This document shows positions 8,505 through 17,964 of a stretch of DNA of 64,000 nt, piece after piece. The translations under genes were made by a program, and so were the position numbers. The notes below the pieces were generated by a model, which was not told the origin of the DNA, ran no database searches, and saw only the letters and a program-made list of their open reading frames with translations. Numbering within the stretch: the first letter of the stretch is position 1; the number at the start of each line of letters is the position of its first letter. The DNA is taken from assembly GCF_014217785.1 (NCBI RefSeq), contig NZ_CP048814.1, positions 4,650,001 to 4,714,000 of the forward strand. Reading direction: 5' to 3'. This stretch comes from Rhodococcus triatomae. Its GTDB lineage: Bacteria > Actinomycetota > Actinomycetes > Mycobacteriales > Mycobacteriaceae.

Positions 8505-11279
8505 TCAGGCCGCGTCGAGCGCCACGACACCGCGCCGGATCGCCGCGACCGCCCTGCGCGCCGACTGCGCCAGTTCCGCATCCCCCGCCGTCGACCGCAC
8601 CTGCTCGAGCAGATCGATGACCTGGCGGCACCAGCGCACGAAATCTCCCGCGGAGAGCGCTCGTCCGCCGCCGTCGTCCGCGGCCAGGAGGGTATCGAGC
8701 AGCGTCCCCTCGCCGGCCCACGTGAACACCGCGGCCGCGAATCCGGCATCCGGCTCCCGCGTCGGCGGCAGCTTGTGCCGGATCTCGTCCGCGCGCAACT
8801 CCCGCCACACCTGCACGGTCTCGTCGAGCGCGTGCCGCAGCACGCCGGTGCCCACCGGTGCCGGCGAGTCCCCGTCCCGGCGCGATTCGTACACGACCGT
8901 GGAGACCACGGCGGCGAGTTCGGCGGGGCCGAGCCCTTCCCAGACCCCGCGCCGCAGGCATTCCGCGACCAGGAGATCGCTCTCGGAGTAGATGCGGGCC
9001 AGGCGAGCCCCGTCGTCGGTGGCTTCGGGATGCTCGCCCGCCGTGACGTATCCGCGTTCGGTGAGCAACGCGACGATCCGATCGAAGGTACGGGCGAGCG
9101 AGTTCGTGGTGGCCGCCGCCTTCTGCCGCATGGTCTCGGTCTCGCGCGCCAGGCGGTGGTACCGCTCGGCGACCCGGCCCAACTGCTCGCGATCGGGACG
9201 CTCGTGGCAGGGGTGACGACGGATCTCCTTGCGCAGGCGAGTGATCTCCGGGTCCTTCGCCGCCGACACCTTCCTGCTCCTGCGTCCCGGAGCCGTGATT
9301 CCGGTCGAACGCAGGGCGGAGGCCAGATCACGCCGGCCACGCCCCGTCCGATGGTCCACGTGTTTCGGCAGACGCATGCTGCCGAGCGGCCTCGCGGGTT
9401 CCGGGAAGTCACCTGCCGACACCCGCCCCGACCACTTGCCCTCGGTCAGTACCAGCGGCCTCGGGTCCGTCTCGTCCCGGTCCGGTTCCAGGACCACTGC
9501 GATTCCACGGTGCCGACCAACCGGTATCGCCACCACATCACCGCGCCGCAGCCGCGACAGCGCGGTGACCGAGGCTTCCCGGCGGGTCTGCTTGCCATGC
9601 CGTTCCAGCGCGCGTTCACGCCGGTTCGCCTCCTCCCGCAGGGCCGCATACTCGAAGAACTCGCTGTCCGCGCCCCCCAGCTGGTTGCGTAACTTCGCCA
9701 TTGCCTCCTCGTTGCGCTCGATGCCGCGCGTGAGACCGACGACCGACCGATCCGCCTGGAACTGTGCGAACGAGCGCTCCAGCAGCGCGCGGGACCGGTC
9801 GGCGCCCATCCGGCCGACGAGATTGATCGACATGTTGTAGCCGGGCCGGAAGGAACTGCGCAGCGGAAAGGTGCGAGTCGATGCCAACCCCGCCACGTCC
9901 GCGGGCTCCACTCCGGGTTGCCACAGCACGACGGCGTGCCCCTCGACGTCGATCCCGCGGCGGCCCGCCCGCCCCGTCAGCTGGGTGTACTCCCCCGGCG
10001 TCAGTTCGGCATGGGTCTCGCCGTTGTACTTCACCAACCGTTCGAGCACCACGGTGCGGGCCGGCATGTTGATTCCCAGAGCGAGCGTTTCCGTCGCGAA
10101 CACGACGCGGACGAGCCCGTGGACGAACAACTCCTCGACCGCCTGCCGGAACGCGGGCAGCATCCCCGCGTGGTGGGCGGCCAGACCACGTTCGAGCGCG
10201 TGCCGCCAGTCCCGGTACCCGAGCACCTCGAGGTCCGCCCGCGGGAGCCCGGCGGTGTGCTTGTCGATGATCTCGCGGATACGGGGCAGGTCCTCCTGCC
10301 GAGTCAGTTCCAGCCGTGACCGCAGGCACTGGGCCAGTGCCGCATCGCACCCCGCTCGGCTGAAGATGAACGTGATCGCGGGGAGCAGGCCCTCCTCGTC
10401 GAGCCGGGCGATCACATCGGGCCGCGGCAACGGTCGGAAGCCGCCGAACCCCCGCGGACCCCGACCCCGCGGCGCGGAGTCACGATCGAGTGCCTGCCGC
10501 TGGCGGACGTACCGGGCCAGATCGGCGTCGACGACCAGATCCCGTCCGTTCGGTGCGGAACCCGATCGGGAGTCGAACAAGTCGAACAGCCGACGGCCGA
10601 CCATGATGTGCTGGGACAGCGGGATCGGCCGCACGTCGTCGAGCACCACCGTGGTGTCTCCGCGTACCGTTTCCATCCAGGACCCGAACTCCTCGGCGTT
10701 GCTCACCGTTGCGGACAGGCTCACCAGCCGCACGTCCTCGGGCAGGTGCAGGATCACCTCCTCCCACACGGCTCCCCGGAATCGGTCCGCCAGATAGTGC
10801 ACCTCGTCCATGACGACATGGGACAGCCCCCACAGCGCGGGCGAATCCGCGTAGATCATGTTGCGGAGCACCTCTGTCGTCATGACCACGACCGGAGCAT
10901 CCGAGTTCACCGAGGTGTCGCCGGTGAGCAGGCCGACCTGTGTCTTGCCGTATCGCTCGACCAGTTCCGCGTACTTCTGGTTGCTCAGTGCCTTGATGGG
11001 GGTGGTGTAGAAGCATTTGCGACCGGCCGCGAGAGCGAGGTGGACCGCGAACTCGCCCACCACCGTCTTGCCGGCTCCCGTGGGCGCGCAGACGAGGACG
11101 CCGTGGCCGTTCTCGAGAGCCCGGCACGCCTCGATCTGGAAGGGGTCGAGCTCGAACCCGAGTTGCTTCGCGAAGCCGTCGAGGCCCCTGTTCGCAGACC
11201 CAGTGTTCGCAGACTCACTACTCGCCGGACCGGCGTCGGTGTGCTGTTCCGCGTTCGCCGCCGGCCGCTCATTCATCAC
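8505..11279 (-). CDS. helY: HelY, Ski2/Mtr4-like DEAD/DExH helicase
   Basis: About 924 residues. RecA1 carries Walker A (APTGAGKTVVGEF), DEVH box (VVMDEVHYLAD) and motif III (LSATVSN); RecA2 carries AHHAGMLPAFRQ, FATETLALGINMPAR and QLTGRAGRRG. A winged-helix/arch region and a C-terminal helical bundle follow, the layout of Ski2/Mtr4 RNA helicases. Likely ATP-dependent RNA unwinding. Located upstream of the DUF4333 gene and downstream of tatC as in M. tuberculosis Rv2092c. GTG 11279 directly precedes an ATG at 11276; a CAGGCT seven bases before the GTG favours the GTG. Confidence 0.95.
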   Translation of the reverse strand: MMNERPAANAEQHTDAGPASSESANTGSANRGLDGFAKQLGFELDPFQIEACRALENGHGVLVCAPTGAGKTVVGEFAVHLALAAGRKCFYTTPIKALSNQKYAELVERYGKTQVGLLTGDTSVNSDAPVVVMTTEVLRNMIYADSPALWGLSHVVMDEVHYLADRFRGAVWEEVILHLPEDVRLVSLSATVSNAEEFGSWMETVRGDTTVVLDDVRPIPLSQHIMVGRRLFDLFDSRSGSAPNGRDLVVDADLARYVRQRQALDRDSAPRGRGPRGFGGFRPLPRPDVIARLDEEGLLPAITFIFSRAGCDAALAQCLRSRLELTRQEDLPRIREIIDKHTAGLPRADLEVLGYRDWRHALERGLAAHHAGMLPAFRQAVEELFVHGLVRVVFATETLALGINMPARTVVLERLVKYNGETHAELTPGEYTQLTGRAGRRGIDVEGHAVVLWQPGVEPADVAGLASTRTFPLRSSFRPGYNMSINLVGRMGADRSRALLERSFAQFQADRSVVGLTRGIERNEEAMAKLRNQLGGADSEFFEYAALREEANRRERALERHGKQTRREASVTALSRLRRGDVVAIPVGRHRGIAVVLEPDRDETDPRPLVLTEGKWSGRVSAGDFPEPARPLGSMRLPKHVDHRTGRGRRDLASALRSTGITAPGRRSRKVSAAKDPEITRLRKEIRRHPCHERPDREQLGRVAERYHRLARETETMRQKAAATTNSLARTFDRIVALLTERGYVTAGEHPEATDDGARLARIYSESDLLVAECLRRGVWEGLGPAELAAVVSTVVYESRRDGDSPAPVGTGVLRHALDETVQVWRELRADEIRHKLPPTREPDAGFAAAVFTWAGEGTLLDTLLAADDGGGRALSAGDFVRWCRQVIDLLEQVRSTAGDAELAQSARRAVAAIRRGVVALDAA

Positions 11280-11286
11280 GTGTACC

Positions 11287-11292
11287 AGCCTG
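11287..11292 (-). promoter_or_regulatory. -10-like CAGGCT of helY
   Basis: Minus-strand CAGGCT ends seven bases before the GTG at 11279. It is a near-match to the TANNNT rule seen at many starts here; the first T is replaced by C. Confidence 0.35.
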
Positions 11293-11367
11293 CCACGAAC
11301 GTCACCGACCGGCGCACGGGCGCCGGGTCCTGGCGCGATCGTGTCTGGGGCTCGAGGGTGTCTGGGG

Positions 11368-12429
11368 CTAGAGGGTGTCGGAGAAATCCTGGCCGGCCGA
11401 CATCGAACCGCCGCCGGAGTCGTCACCGTCGTTCGACTGTGTGGCTCCGTTGCGCTTCTTCAGCCGGGCGCGTCTGGTCGCGGAGACCTTGTCCTTCTCG
11501 CGCTGCACTCCGCCCCGCGGGCCGCCGACGAGGTCGTACTCCTCGTCCAGTGCGGACGGCGCGGACAGGGAGGACGCCTCGTCGTCGTCGAGTTCCCCCC
11601 AGGCCTCGGACCGGCGACGTGCCTTGCGGCGATCGTTGATCCGGGCGATCTGGATCGCCACCTCGAGCAGGATCGTCAGTGCCAGGGCCAACGCGGTCAT
11701 GGTGAACGGGTCCTGGCCGGGGGTGACGATGGCCGCGAACACGAACAGCGCGAAGATCAGTCCGCGGCGCCAGGCCTTGAGCCGCTCGTAGCTGAGGATT
11801 CCGACCAGGTTGAGCGCCACGATGAGAAGCGGTAGCTCGAAACTGACGCCGAAGATGATCAGGACGTTGATGATGAAGCCGAAGTACTCGGTACCGCTCA
11901 GTGCCGTGACCTGCACCTCGTTGCCGATGGTGAGCAGGAAGTGCAAGGCCTTCGCCACGATGAAGTAGGCCAGGACGGCTCCCCCGACGAACAGCGTGGC
12001 TGCGGACGTGACGAAGGCGATCGCGTAGCGCCGCTCCTTCGAGTACAGCCCCGGGGTGATGAAGGCCCACAGCTGGTAGAGCCAGACCGGGCACGCGAGC
12101 ACGATTCCTGCGGTCAGCGCGACCTTCAGGCGGAGCATGAACTGTTCGAAGGGGCCCGTGGCGAGCAGGCGGCAGGAACCGTCCGAGCTGAGCTCGGCCC
12201 GGCTCTCCGGCGGGAGTTCACAGTACGGGCCGCGCAGGATCTCGCCGAGACTCTCGATACCCAGGATCTGGTGGGTGTACCAGAAGAAACCGAATGCCGT
12301 TGTGAGGAGGACGGCGAGGACCGACAGGAGGAGTCGGGTCCGCAGCTCGTACAGGTGATCGACCAACGACATCGTGCCGTCGGGATTGGTCCTGCGCTTG
12401 CTGGTACGCGGATCGAACGGAATTCGCAC
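11368..12429 (-). CDS. tatC: Sec-independent translocase subunit TatC
   Basis: 353 residues. The N-terminal signature [15 protein letters not shown] and six membrane helices mark TatC, the twin-arginine signal receptor in the plasma membrane. The FxF(A/S)PG-type site is represented here by the [12 protein letters not shown] region. Compared with proteobacterial TatC the C-terminus carries an extra charged cytoplasmic tail of about 90 residues ([24 protein letters not shown]), common in actinobacteria. GTG 12429 is the probable start; the frame stays open upstream through two 21-bp repeats, and a longer N-terminus is possible but less conserved. Confidence 0.95.
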   Translation of the reverse strand: MRIPFDPRTSKRRTNPDGTMSLVDHLYELRTRLLLSVLAVLLTTAFGFFWYTHQILGIESLGEILRGPYCELPPESRAELSSDGSCRLLATGPFEQFMLRLKVALTAGIVLACPVWLYQLWAFITPGLYSKERRYAIAFVTSAATLFVGGAVLAYFIVAKALHFLLTIGNEVQVTALSGTEYFGFIINVLIIFGVSFELPLLIVALNLVGILSYERLKAWRRGLIFALFVFAAIVTPGQDPFTMTALALALTILLEVAIQIARINDRRKARRRSEAWGELDDDEASSLSAPSALDEEYDLVGGPRGGVQREKDKVSATRRARLKKRNGATQSNDGDDSGGGSMSAGQDFSDTL

Positions 12430-12435
12430 AGTCAG

Positions 12436-12477
12436 CCCTGGTTCTCGGAAAGGACGCCCTGGTTCTGGGAAAGGACG
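12436..12477. repeat. Two 21-bp direct repeats upstream of tatC
   Basis: Copies 12436-12456 and 12457-12477 share CCCTGGTTCT and GGAAAGGACG with one mismatch (C/G). The period is seven codons in the tatC frame. They lie between the tatA-tatC hairpin and the tatC start. Confidence 0.9.
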
Positions 12478-12491
12478 ACGGAAACGCCCAG

Positions 12492-12526
12492 CGCGCAACC
12501 GGGGTGATCGTCACCCCGGTTGCGCG
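12492..12526 (-). terminator. 16-bp perfect hairpin between tatA and tatC
   Basis: Arms 12492-12507 and 12511-12526 are exact inverse complements with a 3-nt loop (TCG). No T-run follows on the minus strand, so it may be an intrinsic attenuator of the actinobacterial U-less kind, or an RNA-stability stem lowering tatC relative to tatA. Confidence 0.6.
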
Positions 12527-12552
12527 AACTGGCGGTACCGGCCCGGCGCGGG

Positions 12553-12810
12553 CTAGGCCGACTTGGGCTCGGTCTGCTGCTGCGGCGGAGCGGGCGTCGT
12601 GGGCTCCGGCGCCGGCAGCTCCGAGGGCGCCACCGGTGCCTTCGGAGCAGGGGCCGGGGTGTCGTCGTTCGCCATCTCCTTGACTTCGCTCTTGAAGATG
12701 CGCAGCGAGCGGCCCAGGCCCCGAGCAGCGTCCGGCAGCTTCTTCGAGCCGAACAGGATGACCAGGACGAGGGCGACGACCGCCCAGTGCCAGGGGCTCA
12801 TGGCTCCCAT
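12553..12810 (-). CDS. tatA: Sec-independent translocase subunit TatA
   Basis: 85 residues. One N-terminal membrane helix ([15 protein letters not shown]) is followed by [25 protein letters not shown], the hinge and amphipathic helix of TatA, then a Pro/Ala/Gln-rich acidic tail. TatA polymerises to form the twin-arginine export pore with TatC. Start ATG 12810 is set by GGAGG seven bases upstream; ATG 12801 is a weaker alternative. The upstream gap 12811-12934 contains an unusually AT-rich patch (about 12896-12922), a likely promoter region between pafC and tatA. Confidence 0.96.
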   Translation of the reverse strand: MGAMSPWHWAVVALVLVILFGSKKLPDAARGLGRSLRIFKSEVKEMANDDTPAPAPKAPVAPSELPAPEPTTPAPPQQQTEPKSA

Positions 12811-12934
12811 GATGAAACCTCCGTAAGATCAGGTGCGCCCGATGTTACCGGACGAAACGATCCGGGGAGCGCCGAGAGCCCGCCTTCGAGCTGTGGTTTT
12901 TCTATCGTTTACCTGGATTTTTCCTGCGTCGGCC

Positions 12935-13915
12935 TCACTCGTCGAGCTGCCCGTACGCCGCGAGAGCGTCGGCGGCTCGGCCGCGCACCGCCCGGGCCAG
13001 CGATTCCGGCCCGAGAACAGTGATTCCCGCACCGAACCCGACGACAGTCCGGGCCATCCACTCCGGTGCCGCGTACCGCATCCGGGCCACCACCGATCGA
13101 TCCGGATCCACCCGCTCGATGTCCATCGGGTAGTAGTCGAGCACCCAGACGTAGTCGGGAGCGATCCGCAGCGTCGCCTCCGGGAGCCCGGCGTCCTCAC
13201 CGAACAGTTCGAGGTATTCGTCCGGCTCCGAATCCTGCACCGGTGGCGCCGCGGCCTCGTCCAGTTCCTGCGCGGCGTCGATCCGGTCGAAGCGGAACAG
13301 CCGGACCCCTTCCGCTTCGCGGCACCAGGCTTGCAGATAGCTGTGGTTGTCGAGAACGACCGTGCGCATCGGATCGACGGTCCGATCGGACACCGTGTCC
13401 CGGGATGCCGTGTAGTACGTGATCCGCAACGCGCGCCGACGAGTCAGGGCCGAGCGCACCGTGGCCGACACGGGGTCCTCGGAGACATCCGACGTGCCGG
13501 CGGCGGCAGCCGCCTCGTCCCCGCGGCCGGACGCCGCGGCTCCGGCTGCTGCCTCGATCTTCGCTATCGCGCCGTGCGCCGCGGTGGGATCGACGGTCCC
13601 CGGGAGCTCGGCGAGCGACCGCAGTGCCACCAGCAGCGCCGTGGCCTCGGTCGACGTCAGTCGCAGCGGCCGGTCGATGCCGGCCGAGAAGGTGACCTCG
13701 ACACTCTCCTCCGAGAACGACAGATCGATCAGGTCACCGGGACCGTACCCGGGCAGCCCACACACCCACAGCTGGTTGAGGTCGGTCATCAGCTGAGGCG
13801 TGCTGACACCGAGTTCCGCGGCCGCTTCCGCGGCACTGATCCCGGGATTGGCGATGAAGTAGGGCACGAGGTTGAGCAACCTCGACAACCGGGACGTCAA
13901 TCTGTTGCTGCTCAC
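12935..13915 (-). CDS. pafC: WYL-domain transcriptional activator subunit PafC
   Basis: 326 residues. N-terminal winged helix (SRLLNLVPYFIANPGISAAEAAAELG) and C-terminal WYL/WCX domains, with RALRITYYTASRDTVSDRTVDP covering the WYL core and YLQAWCREAEGVRLFRFDRI its second strand. With PafB it forms the activator of the RecA-independent mycobacterial DNA-damage response. A 25-residue Ala/Gly-rich insertion (about residues 125-150) separates the domains. GTG 13915 overlaps the pafB stop by 4 nt (GTGA), so equimolar coupled synthesis is expected. Confidence 0.94.
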   Translation of the reverse strand: MSSNRLTSRLSRLLNLVPYFIANPGISAAEAAAELGVSTPQLMTDLNQLWVCGLPGYGPGDLIDLSFSEESVEVTFSAGIDRPLRLTSTEATALLVALRSLAELPGTVDPTAAHGAIAKIEAAAGAAASGRGDEAAAAAGTSDVSEDPVSATVRSALTRRRALRITYYTASRDTVSDRTVDPMRTVVLDNHSYLQAWCREAEGVRLFRFDRIDAAQELDEAAAPPVQDSEPDEYLELFGEDAGLPEATLRIAPDYVWVLDYYPMDIERVDPDRSVVARMRYAAPEWMARTVVGFGAGITVLGPESLARAVRGRAADALAAYGQLDE

Positions 13916-14907
13916 GAGCCCACTCCGTTCCCGACACTCGACCGAAGGATCGCGATCACCTGGTTCCGCAGTTCCTCCGGACCGAGAACCACCGCATCCG
14001 CGCCGTGGCCGGCGATCACCCGCGCCACCCACTCCCAGGACCGGACCGGGACGTCGAGGACGTCACCCGGACGTCCGGCAAGATCCCGTGCTTCCGTGAC
14101 CGTCCCGAGCCGACGCACCTCCTGGGCACGGTCGGTCGCCACCCACACCGTCGCCCGGCCGGCGAGCGTGTCCGATTCGTCCCCCGTGACCTGCTCCACC
14201 ACCGTCCGCAGATCCACGTGGTCCGGCTTGCGTACCGCACCCTCCGGCCCGATCGGCGTCACGTCGTCGCCGATACGCGAGAGCCGGAAGGTACGGACGG
14301 CGTCACGATCCTCGTCGTGCCCGACGAGATACCAGCGTCCCCGCCGGGTGACCACTCCCCAGGGCTGCACCGTCCGGGAGGTGAACTCCGCGTTCGGTGC
14401 GCCCCGATGCCGGAACCGGACGGCCCGACCGGCATCGATCGCGGCGAGCAGGCTCTTCAGTGCGGGTTCCGAACCGCGCGTGCGTGCAGGCATCGCGGTC
14501 ACCGGCGCGTCGGTGTCGGGGTCGAGTTGGATGCCCGCCGCCCGCAGCTTGAGCATCGCGTTCTGCGCGGCGGAGGCAAGCTCCGGCGACTGCCACAGGG
14601 CCGCGGCGATCGCCACCGCCGCCGATTCGGCACTGGTGAGGTCGATGTCGGGCAGCTCGTAGGCATCCCGGTCGATGCGGTACCCCTCGACCGTCGAGAA
14701 CCGCGCCGCCGGGCCCGTTTCCAACGGCACACCCAGGTCGCGCAACTCGTTCTTGTCTCGTTCGAACATCCGGCTGAAGGCCTCGTCACTCGGCGAGTCC
14801 TGGTATCCCGCAACACTCTCCCGGATCTTCTCGGCCGTGAGGAACTGCCTGGTCGACAACAGACAGATGACCAGGTTCACCAGACGCTCGATCTTGGATG
14901 TCGCCAC
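13912..14907 (-). CDS. pafB: WYL-domain transcriptional activator subunit PafB
   Basis: 331 residues. N-terminal winged helix (KIERLVNLVICLLSTRQFLTAEKIRE), WYL domain with AVRFRHRGAPNAEFTSRTVQPWGVVTRRGRWYLVGHD read in pieces, and a C-terminal WCX extension. Partner of PafC in the DNA-damage regulon; the name comes from its linkage to pafA, not from a role in pupylation. GTG 14907 lies six bases downstream of TAGGCT, so it probably has its own leaderless promoter besides readthrough from pafA, 59 bp upstream. Confidence 0.95.
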   Translation of the reverse strand: MATSKIERLVNLVICLLSTRQFLTAEKIRESVAGYQDSPSDEAFSRMFERDKNELRDLGVPLETGPAARFSTVEGYRIDRDAYELPDIDLTSAESAAVAIAAALWQSPELASAAQNAMLKLRAAGIQLDPDTDAPVTAMPARTRGSEPALKSLLAAIDAGRAVRFRHRGAPNAEFTSRTVQPWGVVTRRGRWYLVGHDEDRDAVRTFRLSRIGDDVTPIGPEGAVRKPDHVDLRTVVEQVTGDESDTLAGRATVWVATDRAQEVRRLGTVTEARDLAGRPGDVLDVPVRSWEWVARVIAGHGADAVVLGPEELRNQVIAILRSSVGNGVGS

Positions 14908-14913
14908 CAGCGC

Positions 14914-14919
14914 AGCCTA
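14914..14919 (-). promoter_or_regulatory. -10 hexamer TAGGCT of pafB
   Basis: TAGGCT on the minus strand, six bases before GTG 14907; the same hexamer precedes dop, mshC and the PAC2 gene at 6-7 nt. Confidence 0.5.
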
Positions 14920-14966
14920 ATGCGTCGGCCGCGCCCCACCACGACAGGACACCACCGCGAGCGTCC

Positions 14967-16325
14967 TCACATGGAGGCGATCAGACGTTCGACCCGCTCG
15001 TCCACGGATCGGAACGGGTCCTTGCACAGCACGGTGCGCTGCGCCTGATCGTTGAGCTTGAGATGCACCCAGTCCACGGTGAAGTCGCGCCCGGCGGCCT
15101 GCGCTGCCGCGATGAACTCGCCCCGGAGTTTCGCCCGGGTGGTCTGCGGCGGATTCTCCACCGCCTCGTCGATGGTCTCGTCCTCGGTGATCCGCTTGAC
15201 CAGGCCCTTGCGCTGCAGGACGTCGAAGACGCCGCGGCCCCGCTTGATGTCGTGATACGCCAGATCCAGTTGCGCGATCTTGGGATCGGACAGCTCGAGG
15301 TCGTATCGGTCCTGGTACCGCTGGAAGAGCTTGCGCTTGATCACCCAGTCGACCTCGGTGTCGACCTTCGCGAAATCCTGGGCCTCCACGGCGTCGAGCA
15401 TCCGTCCCCACAGGTCCACCACCTGCTCGACCTGTGCGTCCGGTTCCCGATTGCGCAGGTGCTCCACGGCGCGGGCGTGATACTCCCGCTGGATGTCGAG
15501 GGCACTCGCCTGACGACCCCCGGCGAGCCGCACCGGCCGGGCGCCCGTGGTGTCGTGGCTGACCTCGCGGATCGCCCGGATCGGGTTGTCGAGCGCGAAG
15601 TCGCGGAACGACACGCCCGCCTCGATCATCTCGAGGACCAGTGCCGCCGTCCCCACCTTGAGCATCGTGGTGGGCTCGGCCATGTTCGAATCGCCCACGA
15701 TGACGTGCAGCCTGCGGTACTTCTCGGCATCCGCGTGCGGTTCGTCGCGGGTGTTGATGATGGGCCTCGACCGGGTCGTCGCGGACGAGACACCCTCCCA
15801 GATGTGCTCGGCACGCTGGGACAGGCAGAACATCGCCGCCTTCGGCGTCTGCAGCACCTTCCCGGCACCGCAGATGAGCTGGCGGGTGACCAGGAACGGC
15901 AGCAGCACGTCCGAGATCCGGGAGAACTCTCCCGCGCGTGCCACCAGGTAGTTCTCGTGGCAGCCGTACGAATTGCCGGCCGAGTCGGTGTTGTTCTTGA
16001 ACAGATAGATGTCGCCGCCGATACCTTCCTCAGCGAGCCGCTGCTCGGCGTCGACGAGGAGTTCCTCCAGGACCCGCTCGCCCGCGCGGTCGTGATTGAC
16101 CAGCTGCACGAGGCTGTCGCACTCGGCAGTCGCATACTCCGGGTGCGAGCCGACGTCGAGATACAGCCGGGCCCCGTTGCGGAGGAAGACGTTGGAACTG
16201 CGGCCCCAGGACACCACACGGCGGAACAGATACCGTGCGACCTCGTCCGGACTGAGCCGACGGTGACCGTGAAAGGTGCAGGTCACACCGAACTCGGTCT
16301 CGATACCCATGATTCGTCGCTGCAC
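14967..16325 (-). CDS. pafA: Pup-protein ligase PafA
   Basis: 452 residues, full length. Forms an isopeptide bond between the deamidated Pup C-terminal Glu and substrate lysines using ATP. Glutamine-synthetase-like fold: N-terminal [11 protein letters not shown] (Mg-binding Glu), conserved Asp57 in [32 protein letters not shown] and [18 protein letters not shown] nucleotide/metal segments, and the C-terminal [16 protein letters not shown]. Near-identical over long stretches to the M. tuberculosis protein as I recall it. GTG start at 16325 is six bases after TAGTGT; an in-frame ATG lies five codons in. Confidence 0.98.
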   Translation of the reverse strand: MQRRIMGIETEFGVTCTFHGHRRLSPDEVARYLFRRVVSWGRSSNVFLRNGARLYLDVGSHPEYATAECDSLVQLVNHDRAGERVLEELLVDAEQRLAEEGIGGDIYLFKNNTDSAGNSYGCHENYLVARAGEFSRISDVLLPFLVTRQLICGAGKVLQTPKAAMFCLSQRAEHIWEGVSSATTRSRPIINTRDEPHADAEKYRRLHVIVGDSNMAEPTTMLKVGTAALVLEMIEAGVSFRDFALDNPIRAIREVSHDTTGARPVRLAGGRQASALDIQREYHARAVEHLRNREPDAQVEQVVDLWGRMLDAVEAQDFAKVDTEVDWVIKRKLFQRYQDRYDLELSDPKIAQLDLAYHDIKRGRGVFDVLQRKGLVKRITEDETIDEAVENPPQTTRAKLRGEFIAAAQAAGRDFTVDWVHLKLNDQAQRTVLCKDPFRSVDERVERLIASM

Positions 16326-16331
16326 ACCTCG

Positions 16332-16337
16332 ACACTA
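16332..16337 (-). promoter_or_regulatory. -10 hexamer TAGTGT of pafA
   Basis: TAGTGT on the minus strand six bases before the pafA GTG. It faces the divergent TACGCT at 16390-16395 of the PAP2-kinase gene. Confidence 0.5.
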
Positions 16338-16389
16338 CAACGATGCGCCCACCGCGACCGCTGATAGCCGCGCGCGGCGGGCCGGTGCC

Positions 16390-16395
16390 TACGCT
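16390..16395 (+). promoter_or_regulatory. -10 hexamer TACGCT of the PAP2-kinase gene
   Basis: TACGCT seven bases before GTG 16403, which has no recognisable ribosome-binding site. Confidence 0.5.
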
Positions 16396-16402
16396 GACAT
16401 CC

Positions 16403-17872
16403 GTGAACCGACACACCGCCCGCCTCCGTACCGCAGATCACGCACTCGCCGAACGGATCGCGGGTGTCGAACGGCCCACGGTGGACGCCGTGATGCGGCG
16501 GGCGAGCCGTCTCGCCGATCACGGGGCGCTGTGGTGGATCGTCGCCCTCCTGCTCGCCGCCACGGGCGGTCGGGCGCGGCGCGGCGCGGTCCGGGGACTG
16601 TTGTCCCTCGTCTTCGCGAGCGGGCTGACCAACGCGGTCCTCAAGCCCCTGCTCCCGCGTCGCCGGCCACCCGCCCGCCAGTGGAGCAATGTCCGGCGAG
16701 GGGTGCGGACGCCCCGTTCGTCCGCGTTCCCGTCCGGGCACAGTGCGTCCGCGTTCGCCTTCGCTACCGGAGTCGCCCTCGAGTCGCCCCTGGCAGGAGC
16801 CGCGGTGACGCCGCTCGCCGCGGCGGTCACCTACTCGCGGGTCCACAACGGCGTGCACTGGCCGAGCGACGTCGTCGCCGGCGCCGCGATCGGCACCGCG
16901 GTCGCGGCCGGAACCCGGCGGTGGTGGGCAGTCCGGTCGGACGAGCCTGCCGACGTCGGCCGGGACCGTCCGGCACCGGCCCTCGACCGCGGATCCGGAG
17001 TCGTGGTCTTCACCAATCGGGAATCCGGTACCGACGGCGCCGACATCGTCGCCGCGGTGACCGAGGCCCTGCCCGACGCGCGAATCGTCGAGTTCGACCC
17101 GGATCGCGATTTCGCGGCGCAGATCGACGAGGACGTGCGGCGCCACACACCCGCGGCGCTGGGCGTTGCCGGTGGCGACGGCACCGTCGTCGTCGTGGCC
17201 GCCGCGGCCGAACGGCACCGGCTGCCGTTGGCGGTCTTTCCCGGCGGGACGTTCAATCACTTCGCGCGGGACGTGGGTGCTGCGGAGGTGTCCGACACGG
17301 CGAGCGCGATCGAATCGGGCAGCACGGTGGCGGTGGATCGCGCGGAGGTCGTCACCGACGACGGCACCGCACACCCGTTCCTCAACACGGCAAGTCTCGG
17401 CGGCTACCCGGACGCGGTACGACTGCGGGAGAGATGGCAGCCGCGCCTGGGGAAATGGGTGGCCGCGGCGGCCGCGATGATCCGGGTGCTCGCCGCCGCG
17501 GAACCGCTGTCGGTGGCGATCGACGGCCGCCCGTTGCAAGTGTGGATGCTCTTCATCGGCAACGGCCGCTACTCCCCCGGCGACCAGGTTCCGATGTCGC
17601 GCCCCGCGATCACGGGCGGGCAACTCGACATACGTTGTCTGCGTGCCGACCGGCGCTGGTCCCGCCTGCGGCTGCTGTTCGCCGCGGCGACCGGCACCCT
17701 CGGCGAATCACGGGTCTACTCGCGGCAACTCGCGGAGACGGTGACCGTCCGGATCACCGGCCGGCACGTCGCGCTCGCCACGGACGGCGAGGTCGTCGAC
17801 GACGCCCGCCACTTCGTGTTTCGCGCCTGCCCCGAAGCACTCACCGTGTACCGCCGCCCCACCCCCGGCTGA
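16403..17872 (+). CDS. PAP2 phosphatase - diacylglycerol kinase fusion protein
   Basis: 489 residues combining two lipid enzymes. Residues 1-190 form a PAP2 membrane phosphatase with all three signature motifs: KPLLPRRRP, PSGHS and SRVHNGVHWPSDVVAG. Residues from about 200 form a DAGK/sphingosine-kinase catalytic domain, with nucleotide loop GVAGGDGTV and FPGGTFNHFARD. Expected to work on membrane phospholipid intermediates (phosphatidate, diacylglycerol or polyprenyl phosphates) at the inner membrane. It interrupts the proteasome cluster between prcA and pafA. Start: GTG 16403 fits a leaderless promoter; ATG 16343 is open in frame but overlaps the pafA promoter. Confidence 0.88.
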   Translation: MNRHTARLRTADHALAERIAGVERPTVDAVMRRASRLADHGALWWIVALLLAATGGRARRGAVRGLLSLVFASGLTNAVLKPLLPRRRPPARQWSNVRRGVRTPRSSAFPSGHSASAFAFATGVALESPLAGAAVTPLAAAVTYSRVHNGVHWPSDVVAGAAIGTAVAAGTRRWWAVRSDEPADVGRDRPAPALDRGSGVVVFTNRESGTDGADIVAAVTEALPDARIVEFDPDRDFAAQIDEDVRRHTPAALGVAGGDGTVVVVAAAAERHRLPLAVFPGGTFNHFARDVGAAEVSDTASAIESGSTVAVDRAEVVTDDGTAHPFLNTASLGGYPDAVRLRERWQPRLGKWVAAAAAMIRVLAAAEPLSVAIDGRPLQVWMLFIGNGRYSPGDQVPMSRPAITGGQLDIRCLRADRRWSRLRLLFAAATGTLGESRVYSRQLAETVTVRITGRHVALATDGEVVDDARHFVFRACPEALTVYRRPTPG

Positions 17873-17894
17873 TCCCCGCGCCCACCCCCATTGA

Positions 17895-17947
17895 CGGATG
17901 AATGGCACGTTCATCGCCGCTGAGGCGATGAACGTGCCATTCATCCG
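17895..17947. repeat. Perfect 24-bp palindromic element, convergent gap
   Basis: Arms 17895-17918 and 17924-17947 are exact inverse complements around a 5-nt loop. It sits between the converging PAP2-kinase and prcA genes, so can act as a bidirectional terminator. It shares its outer CGGATGAATGGCAC and architecture with the element at 26834-26886. Confidence 0.93.
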
Positions 17948-17964
17948 GTGGAGATCAGGGTCGG

